From the NCBI GenBank assembly GCA_944382045.1, contig CALWMT010000199.1, positions 1 through 5,138 of the forward strand: DNA of 5,138 nucleotides. Direction: 5' to 3'. A program made the position numbers and the translations under genes. A model generated the notes under the pieces. The model did not search any database. It was not told where the DNA came from and worked only from the letters and a program-made list of their open reading frames with translations. The stretch comes from an uncultured Enterocloster sp. Lineage in GTDB: Bacteria; Bacillota; Clostridia; Lachnospirales; Lachnospiraceae. Shown one piece after another: positions 1 through 5,138 of the stretch. The stretch's first letter is position 1, and the number at the start of each line of letters is the position of its first letter.

Positions 1-2
1 GA

Positions 3-215
3 AGCACCCGCGAAAAGCTCATGGCCTATCTCACCGCCCAGGCGAAGGCTGCGGACAGCCATACCTTTTCCATCCCCTACAACCGCCAGGAGCTGGCCGA
101 TTATCTGGGGGTGGAGCGAAGCGCCATGTCTGCAGAGCTGGGAAAATTGAAAAAAGAGGGGATACTGGATTTTCACAAAAATCATTTTCAAATAAGAAAG
201 GAAGCTGTCCGATGA
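3..215 (+). CDS. Crp/Fnr-family transcriptional regulator, C-terminal DNA-binding part (5' end outside window)
   Basis: Only the last 70 residues are visible; the reading frame is open to the left edge, so the ATG at 21 is probably internal. The segment begins STREKLMAYL, typical of the helix leading into the Crp-type winged helix. A helix-turn-helix follows at about visible residues 27-55 (NRQELADYLGVERSAMSAEL, then the wing KKEGILDFHKNHF). In this family the C-terminal domain binds a palindromic operator, while an N-terminal cyclic-nucleotide-binding-like domain senses a ligand or redox state. That sensor domain is outside the window, so the effector cannot be guessed, and neither can the presence of Fe-S cysteines. 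The stop codon overlaps the ATG of the PLP enzyme downstream (ATGA, 212-215), implying co-transcription and translational coupling. Confident for the family, not for the function. Confidence 0.9.
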   Translation, partial: STREKLMAYLTAQAKAADSHTFSIPYNRQELADYLGVERSAMSAELGKLKKEGILDFHKNHFQIRKEAVR

Positions 216-1306
216 ATTATCTGTGTACAAAATGCGGCAGGAGAACTCCTGTCTCTGATCGAAGCCCTAAATGCGCCTGCGGCGGCCTGTGGGAGCTGGA
301 ATTCACTCCGCCTGCCTTTTCCCTGGACGCCATAGACAAGAATGAGTGGAGCATATTCCGCTACCGCCGGTTCATGGCCCTGGCGGATGACTCCTGGCGG
401 GAGGTATCTCTGGGGGAGGGCATGACCCCTGTGATCCCTCTGGACGAGAATGTACTGCTAAAAATGGACTATTTTATGCCCACCCTCTCCTACAAGGACC
501 GGGGTGCCGCCGTGCTCATGTCCCACTGCCGGTCCCTGGGAGTGGACCGGGTGGTTCAGGACAGCAGCGGCAACGCGGGAAACAGCGTGGCCGCCTATGC
601 CGGCCGGGCGGGCATCGCCTGCGAGATTTTTGTTCCCGAGGGGACCTCACCGAAGAAAATCGCCATGATCCGCGCCCACGGTGCCAAGTGCACGGTGGTG
701 CCGGGAAGCAGGGACCACTGCGCCCAGGTGTGCCGGGAGAAGGTGGAGCGTGAGGGTATATTTTACGCCAGCCACGTATACAGCCCCTTCTTCTATGAGG
801 GCACCAAGACCTACCTCTATGAGGTGTATGAGCAGCTGGGCCGCATCCCCCGCCATCTGGTGATCCCTGTGGGGAACGGCACCCTGTTCCTCGGCGTGAT
901 CAAAGCGCTGGCGCACCTGAAGGCGAGCGGCCTTCTTTCCTCCATGCCCCAGATCATCGCGGTGCAGAGCGAGGCCTGCGATCCCCTTCTGCGGGGAGCA
1001 GCCGCCGGTCTTGATGCCCCCGCTCCCGTCACCCCCGGACCTACCATGGCGGAAGGAATCGCCATCGGAGAGCCCATGCGGGGGACTCAGATTCTGGCCC
1101 TTGCTAAGGGGTATGGGGTGCGTTTCGTCCACGCGCCGGAGGACAAAATCCTCGCGGCCCGGGAAGCCCTGGCCCGAAAGGGTGTGTACTGTGAGCACAC
1201 CACGGCAGCCAATTACGCGGCCTATCTGCACTACTGCGAGTGCTTCGGCCCGGCTGAGGACTGCCTGATCACCATGTGCGGGGCAGGACTTAAGTCAGAC
1301 CACTGA
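212..1306 (+). CDS. PLP-dependent fold-type II enzyme, threonine synthase-like
   Basis: A complete 364-residue protein, the size of short threonine synthases. Seen in the sequence: an N-terminal zinc-ribbon-like patch (C5xxC8 and C21xC23); the PLP lysine motif SYKDRG with the probable Schiff-base lysine K95; SSGNAGNS at 118-125, the usual asparagine loop contacting the cofactor ring; GNGT at 221-224, the phosphate-binding loop; EGIAIGEP at 281-288; and a C-terminal CGAGLKS. Family knowledge: these enzymes do beta- or gamma-elimination and replacement on amino acids, and threonine synthase converts O-phosphohomoserine to threonine. The motif is SYKDRG rather than the usual SFKDRG, and no other threonine-pathway gene is nearby, so the substrate is uncertain; other lyases or deaminases of this fold are possible. 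Start: ATG at 212 preceded by AAGGA at 198-202, 9 bases away. It overlaps the Crp/Fnr gene by 4 bases and probably shares its transcript. Cytoplasmic. Confidence 0.88.
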   Translation: MNYLCTKCGRRTPVSDRSPKCACGGLWELEFTPPAFSLDAIDKNEWSIFRYRRFMALADDSWREVSLGEGMTPVIPLDENVLLKMDYFMPTLSYKDRGAAVLMSHCRSLGVDRVVQDSSGNAGNSVAAYAGRAGIACEIFVPEGTSPKKIAMIRAHGAKCTVVPGSRDHCAQVCREKVEREGIFYASHVYSPFFYEGTKTYLYEVYEQLGRIPRHLVIPVGNGTLFLGVIKALAHLKASGLLSSMPQIIAVQSEACDPLLRGAAAGLDAPAPVTPGPTMAEGIAIGEPMRGTQILALAKGYGVRFVHAPEDKILAAREALARKGVYCEHTTAANYAAYLHYCECFGPAEDCLITMCGAGLKSDH

Positions 1307-1343
1307 TGCCGGAGAGCCGGCGCACCGAAGCTATAAGCTGCCA

Positions 1344-1404
1344 GGCGGCAAAAAAAGGCCGGCCACCCGGGAATATCCCGCTGCGTGGACCGGCCTTTTC
1401 CGCC
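1344..1404. terminator. Bidirectional rho-independent terminator between convergent genes
   Basis: The arms AAAAGGCCGGCCAC (1353-1366) and GTGGACCGGCCTTTT (1385-1399) pair over 14 bp with one bulged A at 1389. An inner hairpin, CGGG-AATAT-CCCG (1368-1380), caps the stem, and GGCGG (1344-1348) can pair with CCGCC (1400-1404) outside it. Reading on the minus strand, the stem is followed by seven U (complement of A1350-1356), a good terminator for the small gene at 1415-1774. On the plus strand there are only four T (1396-1399), so it should be weaker for the PLP enzyme transcript. Confidence 0.85.
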
Positions 1405-1414
1405 TAAAATCATT

Positions 1415-1774
1415 TTATTTCAGGAGCTCATCCTTCTTCTCCAGAATCGCTTCCACCGCCGCGCAGGCCGGGCAGTCGCAGTATCTTGCACCGGCTGCCT
1501 TGATCTCCCTGGCGTGAGCCGCTACCTGGGGAGCCTTCTCCGGGCCGAATACCTTGACTCCGCCCTCGGACTCCGCAAAGTCAATGAGCATGTCGATGGG
1601 CATAATGTCGCCCTCCAGCTCCTTTATGTACTTCTCGGTCTCCTGGGCCTCATTCTCCGTGTCCAGGGCGTCCAGCCAGGCCTGGGCAGCTGCCTTGGCC
1701 TCTGCGCTGCAGGAGAAGGACTCCATGAGCTCTTTTGTCTTCTGTACAGCAAAATCCTTTACTTCTTTGTTCAT
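1415..1774 (-). CDS. Small conserved acidic protein with C-terminal CxCxxC motif, function unknown
   Basis: A 119-residue soluble protein rich in Glu, Lys and Ala, predicted by eye to be mostly helical, with no signal peptide or membrane segment. Its single motif is YCDCPACAA near the end (C99, C101, C104), a CxCxxC arrangement that could bind a metal or act as a redox thiol site; C22 is the only other cysteine. Start: ATG at 1774 with a perfect AAGGAGG (plus-strand 1784-1790) 9 bases upstream. It has its own strong promoter and is divergent from nrdJ. From memory, similar small proteins occur in gut Clostridia, some under the name 'Hsp90'; the length and absence of any ATPase motif do not support that label. 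The opposite strand has a 180-codon open frame, but the ribosome site, promoter and terminator all favour the minus strand. Function unrecognised. Confidence 0.85.
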   Translation of the reverse strand: MNKEVKDFAVQKTKELMESFSCSAEAKAAAQAWLDALDTENEAQETEKYIKELEGDIMPIDMLIDFAESEGGVKVFGPEKAPQVAAHAREIKAAGARYCDCPACAAVEAILEKKDELLK

Positions 1775-1794
1775 CGCGTGATGCCTCCTTGTAA

Positions 1795-1806
1795 AAAGAT
1801 ATCTTT
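1795..1806. repeat. Perfect 12-bp palindrome AAAGATATCTTT at the predicted transcription start
   Basis: The sequence is its own reverse complement and lies just downstream of the minus-strand -10 box, covering the discriminator and the first transcribed bases. It could be an operator for a repressor of the 1415-1774 gene. It is short and AT-rich, so chance remains possible. Confidence 0.45.
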
Positions 1807-1835
1807 ATTGTACCACGGAAAAATTTCTTCTGCAA
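1807..1835 (-). promoter_or_regulatory. Sigma-A-type promoter of the CxCxxC protein gene
   Basis: On the minus strand: TTGCAG (-35, plus coordinates 1830-1835), a 17-base spacer, then TACAAT (-10, 1807-1812) preceded by TGG, which makes an extended -10 (TGn). Five of six bases match the -10 consensus and four of six the -35. Transcription should start near 1800, giving a leader of about 25 bases that contains the AAGGAGG site. A 12-bp palindrome covers the predicted start (separate entry). Confidence 0.8.
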
Positions 1836-1900
1836 GAGCTGAGGGACGGCCAAGGGCCGGTCTGCTGCTCATCCGGGCATATCCCAAATGTCACTTGGCC

Positions 1901-1948
1901 AAACTATATGTTGACACTTTTCCATAAATGATGTACCATATCTAGTGC
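1901..1948 (+). promoter_or_regulatory. Tandem NrdR-box-like operator over the nrdJ promoter
   Basis: Two 16-base sites resemble the published NrdR box acaCwAtATaTwGtgt. Box 1 is AAACTATATGTTGACA (1901-1916), 11 of 16 positions with 9 of the 10 core positions. Box 2 is GTACCATATCTAGTGC (1933-1948), also 11 of 16. Their starts are 32 bases apart with a 16-base linker, the spacing known for NrdR box pairs (about three helical turns). Box 1 covers the -35 and box 2 the -10. NrdR is the ATP/dATP-sensing repressor of ribonucleotide reductase genes; its gene is not in this window. Matching was done by eye against a remembered consensus. Confidence 0.7.
1911..1939 (+). promoter_or_regulatory. Sigma-A-type promoter of nrdJ
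   Basis: A perfect -35 TTGACA (1911-1916), a 17-base spacer, then TACCAT (1934-1939), which matches four of six bases of the -10 consensus. Predicted start is near 1946, leaving a leader of about 59 bases with GGAGG at 1991-1995. Both elements are covered by NrdR-like boxes, which fits a repressed promoter. The leader is too short for a cobalamin riboswitch. Confidence 0.7.
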
Positions 1949-2004
1949 ACATATTGTGAATTTGAAATTGCCACTCGGCATACATGTAATGGAGGGTTTT
2001 AGCT

Positions 2005-4347
2005 ATGAACGTACGCAAGAGAAGCGGCAAGGTGGTCCCCTTTGACGCGAATTTTATTTCACGGGCCATCTCCCTGGCCTCGGCAGCAGCCGGCGAGCAC
2101 GATGAGGAGGAGATTGCCCACATCACCCAGGCCGTGACGGAGAAGCTCAAGGCACGGGGCGGGGAGATCTGGGATATCGAGACGATTCAGGATACCGTGG
2201 AGGAAACCCTGTTCGATACAAGGCATTACCAGACGGCAAAGGCGTATATCCGCTACCGCCTGGAAAAGGAGAAGGAGCGTGCCAGCGCTGACTGGAAGGA
2301 GGGGCTTCTGACCCAGGAATTTTTAAGCCCCTACAAGCATGCCCCCAATCCCATGGAGCAGCTGGGCGCTTTTGTGTACACCCGCACCTACTCCCGCTAT
2401 CTGCCCAGGCTTGGCCGCCGGGAATTCTGGTGGGAGACCGTGGCCCGGGCTGTGGAGTACAACTGTTCCCTGGCACCTACCTCACGGGAGGAGGCGGAGA
2501 AGCTCTATGACAATATTTACCACATGCGCCAGTTCCTCTCAGGGCGGACCCTGTGGGTGGGCGGCACGCCTGTGGCAGAGCAGTACCCCATGGCCAATTA
2601 TAACTGTGCCTTCACGGTTATCGACAGCTTCACCGCCTACCATGACCTCTTCTACCTGCTCATGGTTGGCAGCGGCGTGGGCGTGCGGGTTTTGAAATCC
2701 GATGCGGAGAAGCTTCCCCCTGTGCGCACAGACCTTGAAATCCTGCACAAGTCCTATGATCCCCTGCCCCCGCAGGATCGGCTGGAGTACACGGACCTGA
2801 CCTTTTCACGGGACACTGCCACCCTGTCCATCGGTGACTCCAAGGAGGGCTGGGCGCAGGCGCTGACCCACTATTTTGATATTATCACCAACCGGGAATA
2901 CCGCGGCATCCGCCGTCTGGTGGTGATCTACGACTCCATCCGGCCCAAGGGGGAGCGGCTTAAAACCTTTGGGGGAACTGCCAGCGGCTACGGCTCCATG
3001 ATGACCATGATCGACAAGATCCACAAGGTAATCTGCGCGGCCGGCACCCGGGAGGCCTCCAGCTGGATCGCCTTAAAGCCCATTGATCTGCTGGATATCG
3101 CCAACATCATCGGGGAAAATGTAGTGTCCGGCGGCGTGCGCCGCACCTCAGAGATCGGCCTTGTGGACGCGGACGACGAGACCTGCATCCAGGCCAAGAG
3201 CCACCTCTACCGCCAGGTGGGCGGCCGCTGGGAGATCGACAAGTCCATCGCCCACCGGCAGATGAGCAACAACTCCATCTACTACCGCAAAAAGCCCACC
3301 CGGGAAAAGCTGCACTGGCACCTGCAGCAGATGCGCTATTCCGGCGAGCCGGGCTGGATCAATGAGGAAGCCGGGGCCAAGCGGCGTCCCAATTTTAACG
3401 GCTGCAATCCCTGCGGGGAAATCCTGCTTGACAGCCACGGACTGTGCAATCTGACCACTTTAAATGTGATGGGCTTTGTCCAAAACGGACACTTAAACCG
3501 GAAGGCACTGCTGGAGGCACAGCGTCTCTCCGCCCGTGCCGGCTACCGCATGACCTGCCGGGAGCTGGAGATGTTCAGCTGGAACGCGGTGCAGCAGAGA
3601 GACAGGCTTCTCGGCTGCTCTCTTACGGGCTGGCAGGATATGGTGAATGCCGTCAAGCTGTCAAAGGAGGAGCAGATCGGCCTTCTCGAGGAGCTTCGGG
3701 AAACTGCCCACCGGGCCGCAGAGGAGATCGCCGCCCGGCTGGGGGGCCGCACGCCGCTTTTGGTCACTACACTGAAGCCGGAGGGAACCCTCTCCCTGCT
3801 TCCTACGGTGTCAAGCGGCGTCCATTATTCCCACTCTCCCTACTACATCCGCCGGGTACGGATCACAGCCGCTGACCCGCTCTGCCGGGTATGCGAGGAC
3901 CTGGGCTATCCGGTGCTCCCGGAGGTCGGTCAGGATCCCCAGGATCCCACCACCAAGGTGGTGGAATTCCCTGTAAAGGCTCCCGCCGGACGGGTAAAGG
4001 CAGACGTCTCCGCCATAGAGCAGCTGGAAAATTATAAGATGTTTATGACGCACTACGTAGATCACAACTGCTCCATCACCGTCCATGTACGGGATGAGGA
4101 GTGGGACCAGGTGGAGCAATGGGTGTGGGACAATTGGGAGGATGTCGTCGCCCTGTCCTTCTTAAGCTACGACGACAGCTTCTATGAGCTTATGCCCTAT
4201 GAGGCTATTGACGAGGAGGAGTACAACCGCCGCAAGGCAGCGATGCGCACCTTCAACCCCTCGCTCCTCTCCCGCTACGAGCACGAGGAGACCGAGCTGG
4301 ATCTGGGGGATCCGGAGTGCGCAGGCGGAGCGTGCCCGATTCGGTAG
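2005..4347 (+). CDS. nrdJ: Adenosylcobalamin-dependent class II ribonucleoside-triphosphate reductase with N-terminal ATP-cone
   Basis: A complete 780-residue cytoplasmic enzyme that reduces ribonucleotides to deoxyribonucleotides using a radical from coenzyme B12, with or without oxygen. Residues 1 to about 92 form an ATP-cone (VRKRSGKVVPFD start). The rest resembles the monomeric Lactobacillus leichmannii RTPR (739 residues): RTYSRYLPRLGRREFWWETV at 127-146, SGRTLWVGGT at 179-188, NYNCAF with C201, NPCGEI with the thiyl-radical C470 plus N468 and E472, C481 (partner of C201, 11 residues after C470 as in RTPR C408/C419), KPEGT at 591-595, and the C-terminal redox pair C772/C777 (CAGGAC), normally reduced by thioredoxin. 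All catalytic residues are present. Start: ATG at 2005 with GGAGG at 1991-1995, 9 bases away. Single-gene unit, likely repressed by NrdR. The NTP rather than NDP substrate is inferred from the RTPR likeness. Confidence 0.96.
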   Translation: MNVRKRSGKVVPFDANFISRAISLASAAAGEHDEEEIAHITQAVTEKLKARGGEIWDIETIQDTVEETLFDTRHYQTAKAYIRYRLEKEKERASADWKEGLLTQEFLSPYKHAPNPMEQLGAFVYTRTYSRYLPRLGRREFWWETVARAVEYNCSLAPTSREEAEKLYDNIYHMRQFLSGRTLWVGGTPVAEQYPMANYNCAFTVIDSFTAYHDLFYLLMVGSGVGVRVLKSDAEKLPPVRTDLEILHKSYDPLPPQDRLEYTDLTFSRDTATLSIGDSKEGWAQALTHYFDIITNREYRGIRRLVVIYDSIRPKGERLKTFGGTASGYGSMMTMIDKIHKVICAAGTREASSWIALKPIDLLDIANIIGENVVSGGVRRTSEIGLVDADDETCIQAKSHLYRQVGGRWEIDKSIAHRQMSNNSIYYRKKPTREKLHWHLQQMRYSGEPGWINEEAGAKRRPNFNGCNPCGEILLDSHGLCNLTTLNVMGFVQNGHLNRKALLEAQRLSARAGYRMTCRELEMFSWNAVQQRDRLLGCSLTGWQDMVNAVKLSKEEQIGLLEELRETAHRAAEEIAARLGGRTPLLVTTLKPEGTLSLLPTVSSGVHYSHSPYYIRRVRITAADPLCRVCEDLGYPVLPEVGQDPQDPTTKVVEFPVKAPAGRVKADVSAIEQLENYKMFMTHYVDHNCSITVHVRDEEWDQVEQWVWDNWEDVVALSFLSYDDSFYELMPYEAIDEEEYNRRKAAMRTFNPSLLSRYEHEETELDLGDPECAGGACPIR

Positions 4348-4402
4348 ACCCGCGCAGACCACGTGATACCCCATGGTATAGCTGCCTGAACCGCTGCCTT
4401 TC

Positions 4403-4434
4403 TGCCGATTTTTCATAAAAATCAATTTTCGGCA
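4403..4434. repeat. Nested inverted repeat upstream of the DUF378 gene
   Basis: GATTTTT-CAT-AAAAATC (4407-4423) is a perfect 7-bp inverted repeat, and TGCCGA (4403-4408) with TCGGCA (4429-4434) forms a second pair around it; the two share bases 4407-4408. It lacks a terminal T-run, so it is not a classical terminator of nrdJ, though it could slow transcription. It may instead be an operator or part of the promoter for 4466-4666: TTCATA (4412-4417), 17 bases, CATACT (4435-4440) is a weak promoter candidate. The rest of the 118-base gap (4348-4465) shows only a small ATACC-ccat-GGTAT repeat (4366-4379). Confidence 0.45.
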
Positions 4435-4465
4435 CATACTACCCTCATAAGAAGGAGGGATTGTA

Positions 4466-4666
4466 ATGGAAAATAAAGTGCTCAATTATACAGCCCTGGC
4501 CGTCGGAATCATCGGCGCCATAAACTGGGGACTGATCGGCTTTTTCAATTTTAACCTGGTGTCCTGGCTGTTTGGGGCCGGCTCCTGGTTCAGCCGGGTG
4601 ATTTACGGCCTGGTAGGGCTCTGCGGCCTGTATCTTCTGACATTTTTCGGGAGGGTGCGGGACTAA
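4466..4666 (+). CDS. DUF378 family small membrane protein
   Basis: A 66-residue protein with two predicted membrane helices, about residues 7-28 and 44-61, joined by a short loop. It carries the family signature: INWGLIGFFNFNLV (19-32), LFG (35-37), then R44 and IYGLVGLCGLYLL (46-58). Full length for DUF378, a family of unknown function found in many bacteria, so nothing can be said about activity beyond membrane location. The tail FGRVRD is basic, suggesting a cytoplasmic C-terminus by the positive-inside rule. Start: ATG at 4466 with AAGGAGG (4452-4458) 7 bases upstream, a strong site. It follows nrdJ by 118 bases in the same direction, but no clear terminator or promoter between them settles whether they share a transcript. 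It is convergent with the aldo/keto reductase downstream. Confidence 0.92.
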   Translation: MENKVLNYTALAVGIIGAINWGLIGFFNFNLVSWLFGAGSWFSRVIYGLVGLCGLYLLTFFGRVRD

Positions 4667-4700
4667 GGCCTTTGTCTGCGGGGGGAACCGGCAGCTTTCA

Positions 4701-5138
4701 CTATTTAAAGAGCTCCTTCGCCTTTTCCATCCGCTCCACCACGGGAACGCCGAAGGGACACCGCCTCTCGCAGCCGCCGCAGGCAATGCAGTCCGCGGCA
4801 TTTGCTGAGAGCCCCTGGTAATGAGCCCGCAGGGAATCCGGCACCTCCCTCTGCATCAAGGCCAAATCGCAGAGCTTGTTCACCATGGCGATGTCGATTC
4901 CCGCAGGGCAGGGCGCGCAGTGGCCGCAGTAGGTGCACTGGCCTGAGTAGGCGTGCCGGGGCGCGTGGGCGAGAACGCTTGCATAGTCCTTCGCCTCCTC
5001 TGAGGCTGTCTCATAGGACACCGCCTCCCTCACATGCTCCGGGGTGTCAAAGCCTGCCAGGATGCTCGCCACTGCCGGGCGCGTCAGGGCATAGTGGATG
5101 CACTGAACAGGCGTTAAAGCCACGCCGAAGGGCGACGT
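4701..5138 (-). CDS. Aldo/keto reductase with C-terminal 2x[4Fe-4S] ferredoxin domain (N-terminal part outside window)
   Basis: The last 145 residues are visible; the frame is open to the right edge (TSPFGVALTPVQ...), so the GTG at 5123 is probably an internal valine and the true start lies beyond the window. The segment PVQCIHYALTRPAVASILAG is the end of the aldo/keto reductase barrel, with the usual statement of the NADPH-binding region near the C-terminus. A ferredoxin-like domain follows with CTYCGHCAPCP (visible residues 68, 71, 74, 77) and CIACGGCERRCP (117, 120, 123, 127), eight cysteines suited to two [4Fe-4S] clusters. Such fusions are common in anaerobes and are thought to pass electrons between a reduced cofactor and a carbonyl substrate; the substrate here is unknown. 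Stop TAG at 4703-4701. Convergent with the DUF378 gene, 34 bases apart. Cytoplasmic. Confidence 0.92.
   Translation of the reverse strand, partial: TSPFGVALTPVQCIHYALTRPAVASILAGFDTPEHVREAVSYETASEEAKDYASVLAHAPRHAYSGQCTYCGHCAPCPAGIDIAMVNKLCDLALMQREVPDSLRAHYQGLSANAADCIACGGCERRCPFGVPVVERMEKAKELFK

Noticed and set aside
647..1231. 194-codon minus-strand open frame inside the PLP enzyme gene
   Set aside because: GC-rich antisense shadow; low-complexity composition with no recognisable domain, opposite a gene with clear motifs.
1847..1859. CGGCC-AAG-GGCCG inverted repeat just upstream of the minus-strand -35, and TTGGCCAA at 1895-1902
   Set aside because: Short GC-rich palindromes expected by chance in this composition; no supporting context.
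1385..1927. 180-codon open frame on the plus strand across the CxCxxC gene and its promoter
   Set aside because: No ribosome site; it begins inside the terminator stem and covers the promoter. The minus-strand gene has a promoter, AAGGAGG, start and terminator.
1940..2004. Cobalamin riboswitch in front of the B12-dependent reductase
   Set aside because: The leader is only about 59 bases, far too short, and no B12-box-like sequence is seen.
3444..3875. 143-codon plus-strand frame within nrdJ
   Set aside because: Out-of-frame shadow; nrdJ motifs on either side (NPCGEI and KPEGT) are continuous in the main frame.
4676..4698. Terminator between the DUF378 gene and the reductase
   Set aside because: Only CTGC/GCAG plus two inner pairs around a G-run, and three T after it; too weak to call.
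4445..4801. 118-codon minus-strand frame spanning the DUF378 gene and the end of the reductase
   Set aside because: It overlaps two genes with clear family signatures and has no ribosome site or recognised domain.
4701..5123. A complete 140-residue ferredoxin-like protein starting at GTG 5123
   Set aside because: The frame stays open to the window edge and the residues before it (TSPFG) fit the aldo/keto reductase barrel, so it is the end of a longer protein.

Overview
This window looks like ordinary chromosome from a GC-rich anaerobic Firmicute, most likely a Clostridia/Lachnospiraceae-type gut anaerobe. That is an inference from the protein styles: a clostridial Crp/Fnr C-terminus, an adenosylcobalamin-dependent ribonucleotide reductase, a DUF378 membrane protein and a ferredoxin-type aldo/keto reductase. 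Strong AAGGAGG-type ribosome sites and sigma-A-like promoters agree with it. No species can be named from the sequence. I see no mobile element, CRISPR array, tRNA or rRNA.

Layout. (1) Bases 1-1306, plus strand: the C-terminal end of a Crp/Fnr-type regulator, overlapping by 4 bases (ATGA) a complete PLP-dependent, threonine synthase-like enzyme. (2) Bases 1344-1404: a long hairpin that can terminate transcription from both sides, between two convergent genes. (3) Bases 1415-1774, minus strand: a small acidic soluble protein with a C-terminal CxCxxC motif, driven by a very good sigma-A promoter. (4) Bases 1775-2004: a divergent intergenic region holding that promoter and, on the plus strand, the promoter of the next gene, overlapped by two tandem NrdR-box-like sites. 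(5) Bases 2005-4347, plus strand: nrdJ, a class II (B12-dependent) ribonucleoside-triphosphate reductase carrying an N-terminal ATP-cone. (6) Bases 4466-4666, plus strand: a 66-residue DUF378 membrane protein. (7) Bases 4701-5138, minus strand: the C-terminal part of an aldo/keto reductase with two [4Fe-4S] cluster motifs, running off the right edge.

How the genes work together. Only the regulator and the PLP enzyme look like a real operon. nrdJ is apparently a single-gene unit under likely NrdR control, supplying deoxynucleotides without oxygen. The remaining genes look independent. The most useful observations are the paired NrdR-like operator on the nrdJ promoter, the ATP-cone attached to a monomeric-type NrdJ, and the uncharacterised CxCxxC protein divergent from it. 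I found no convincing new multi-gene system.
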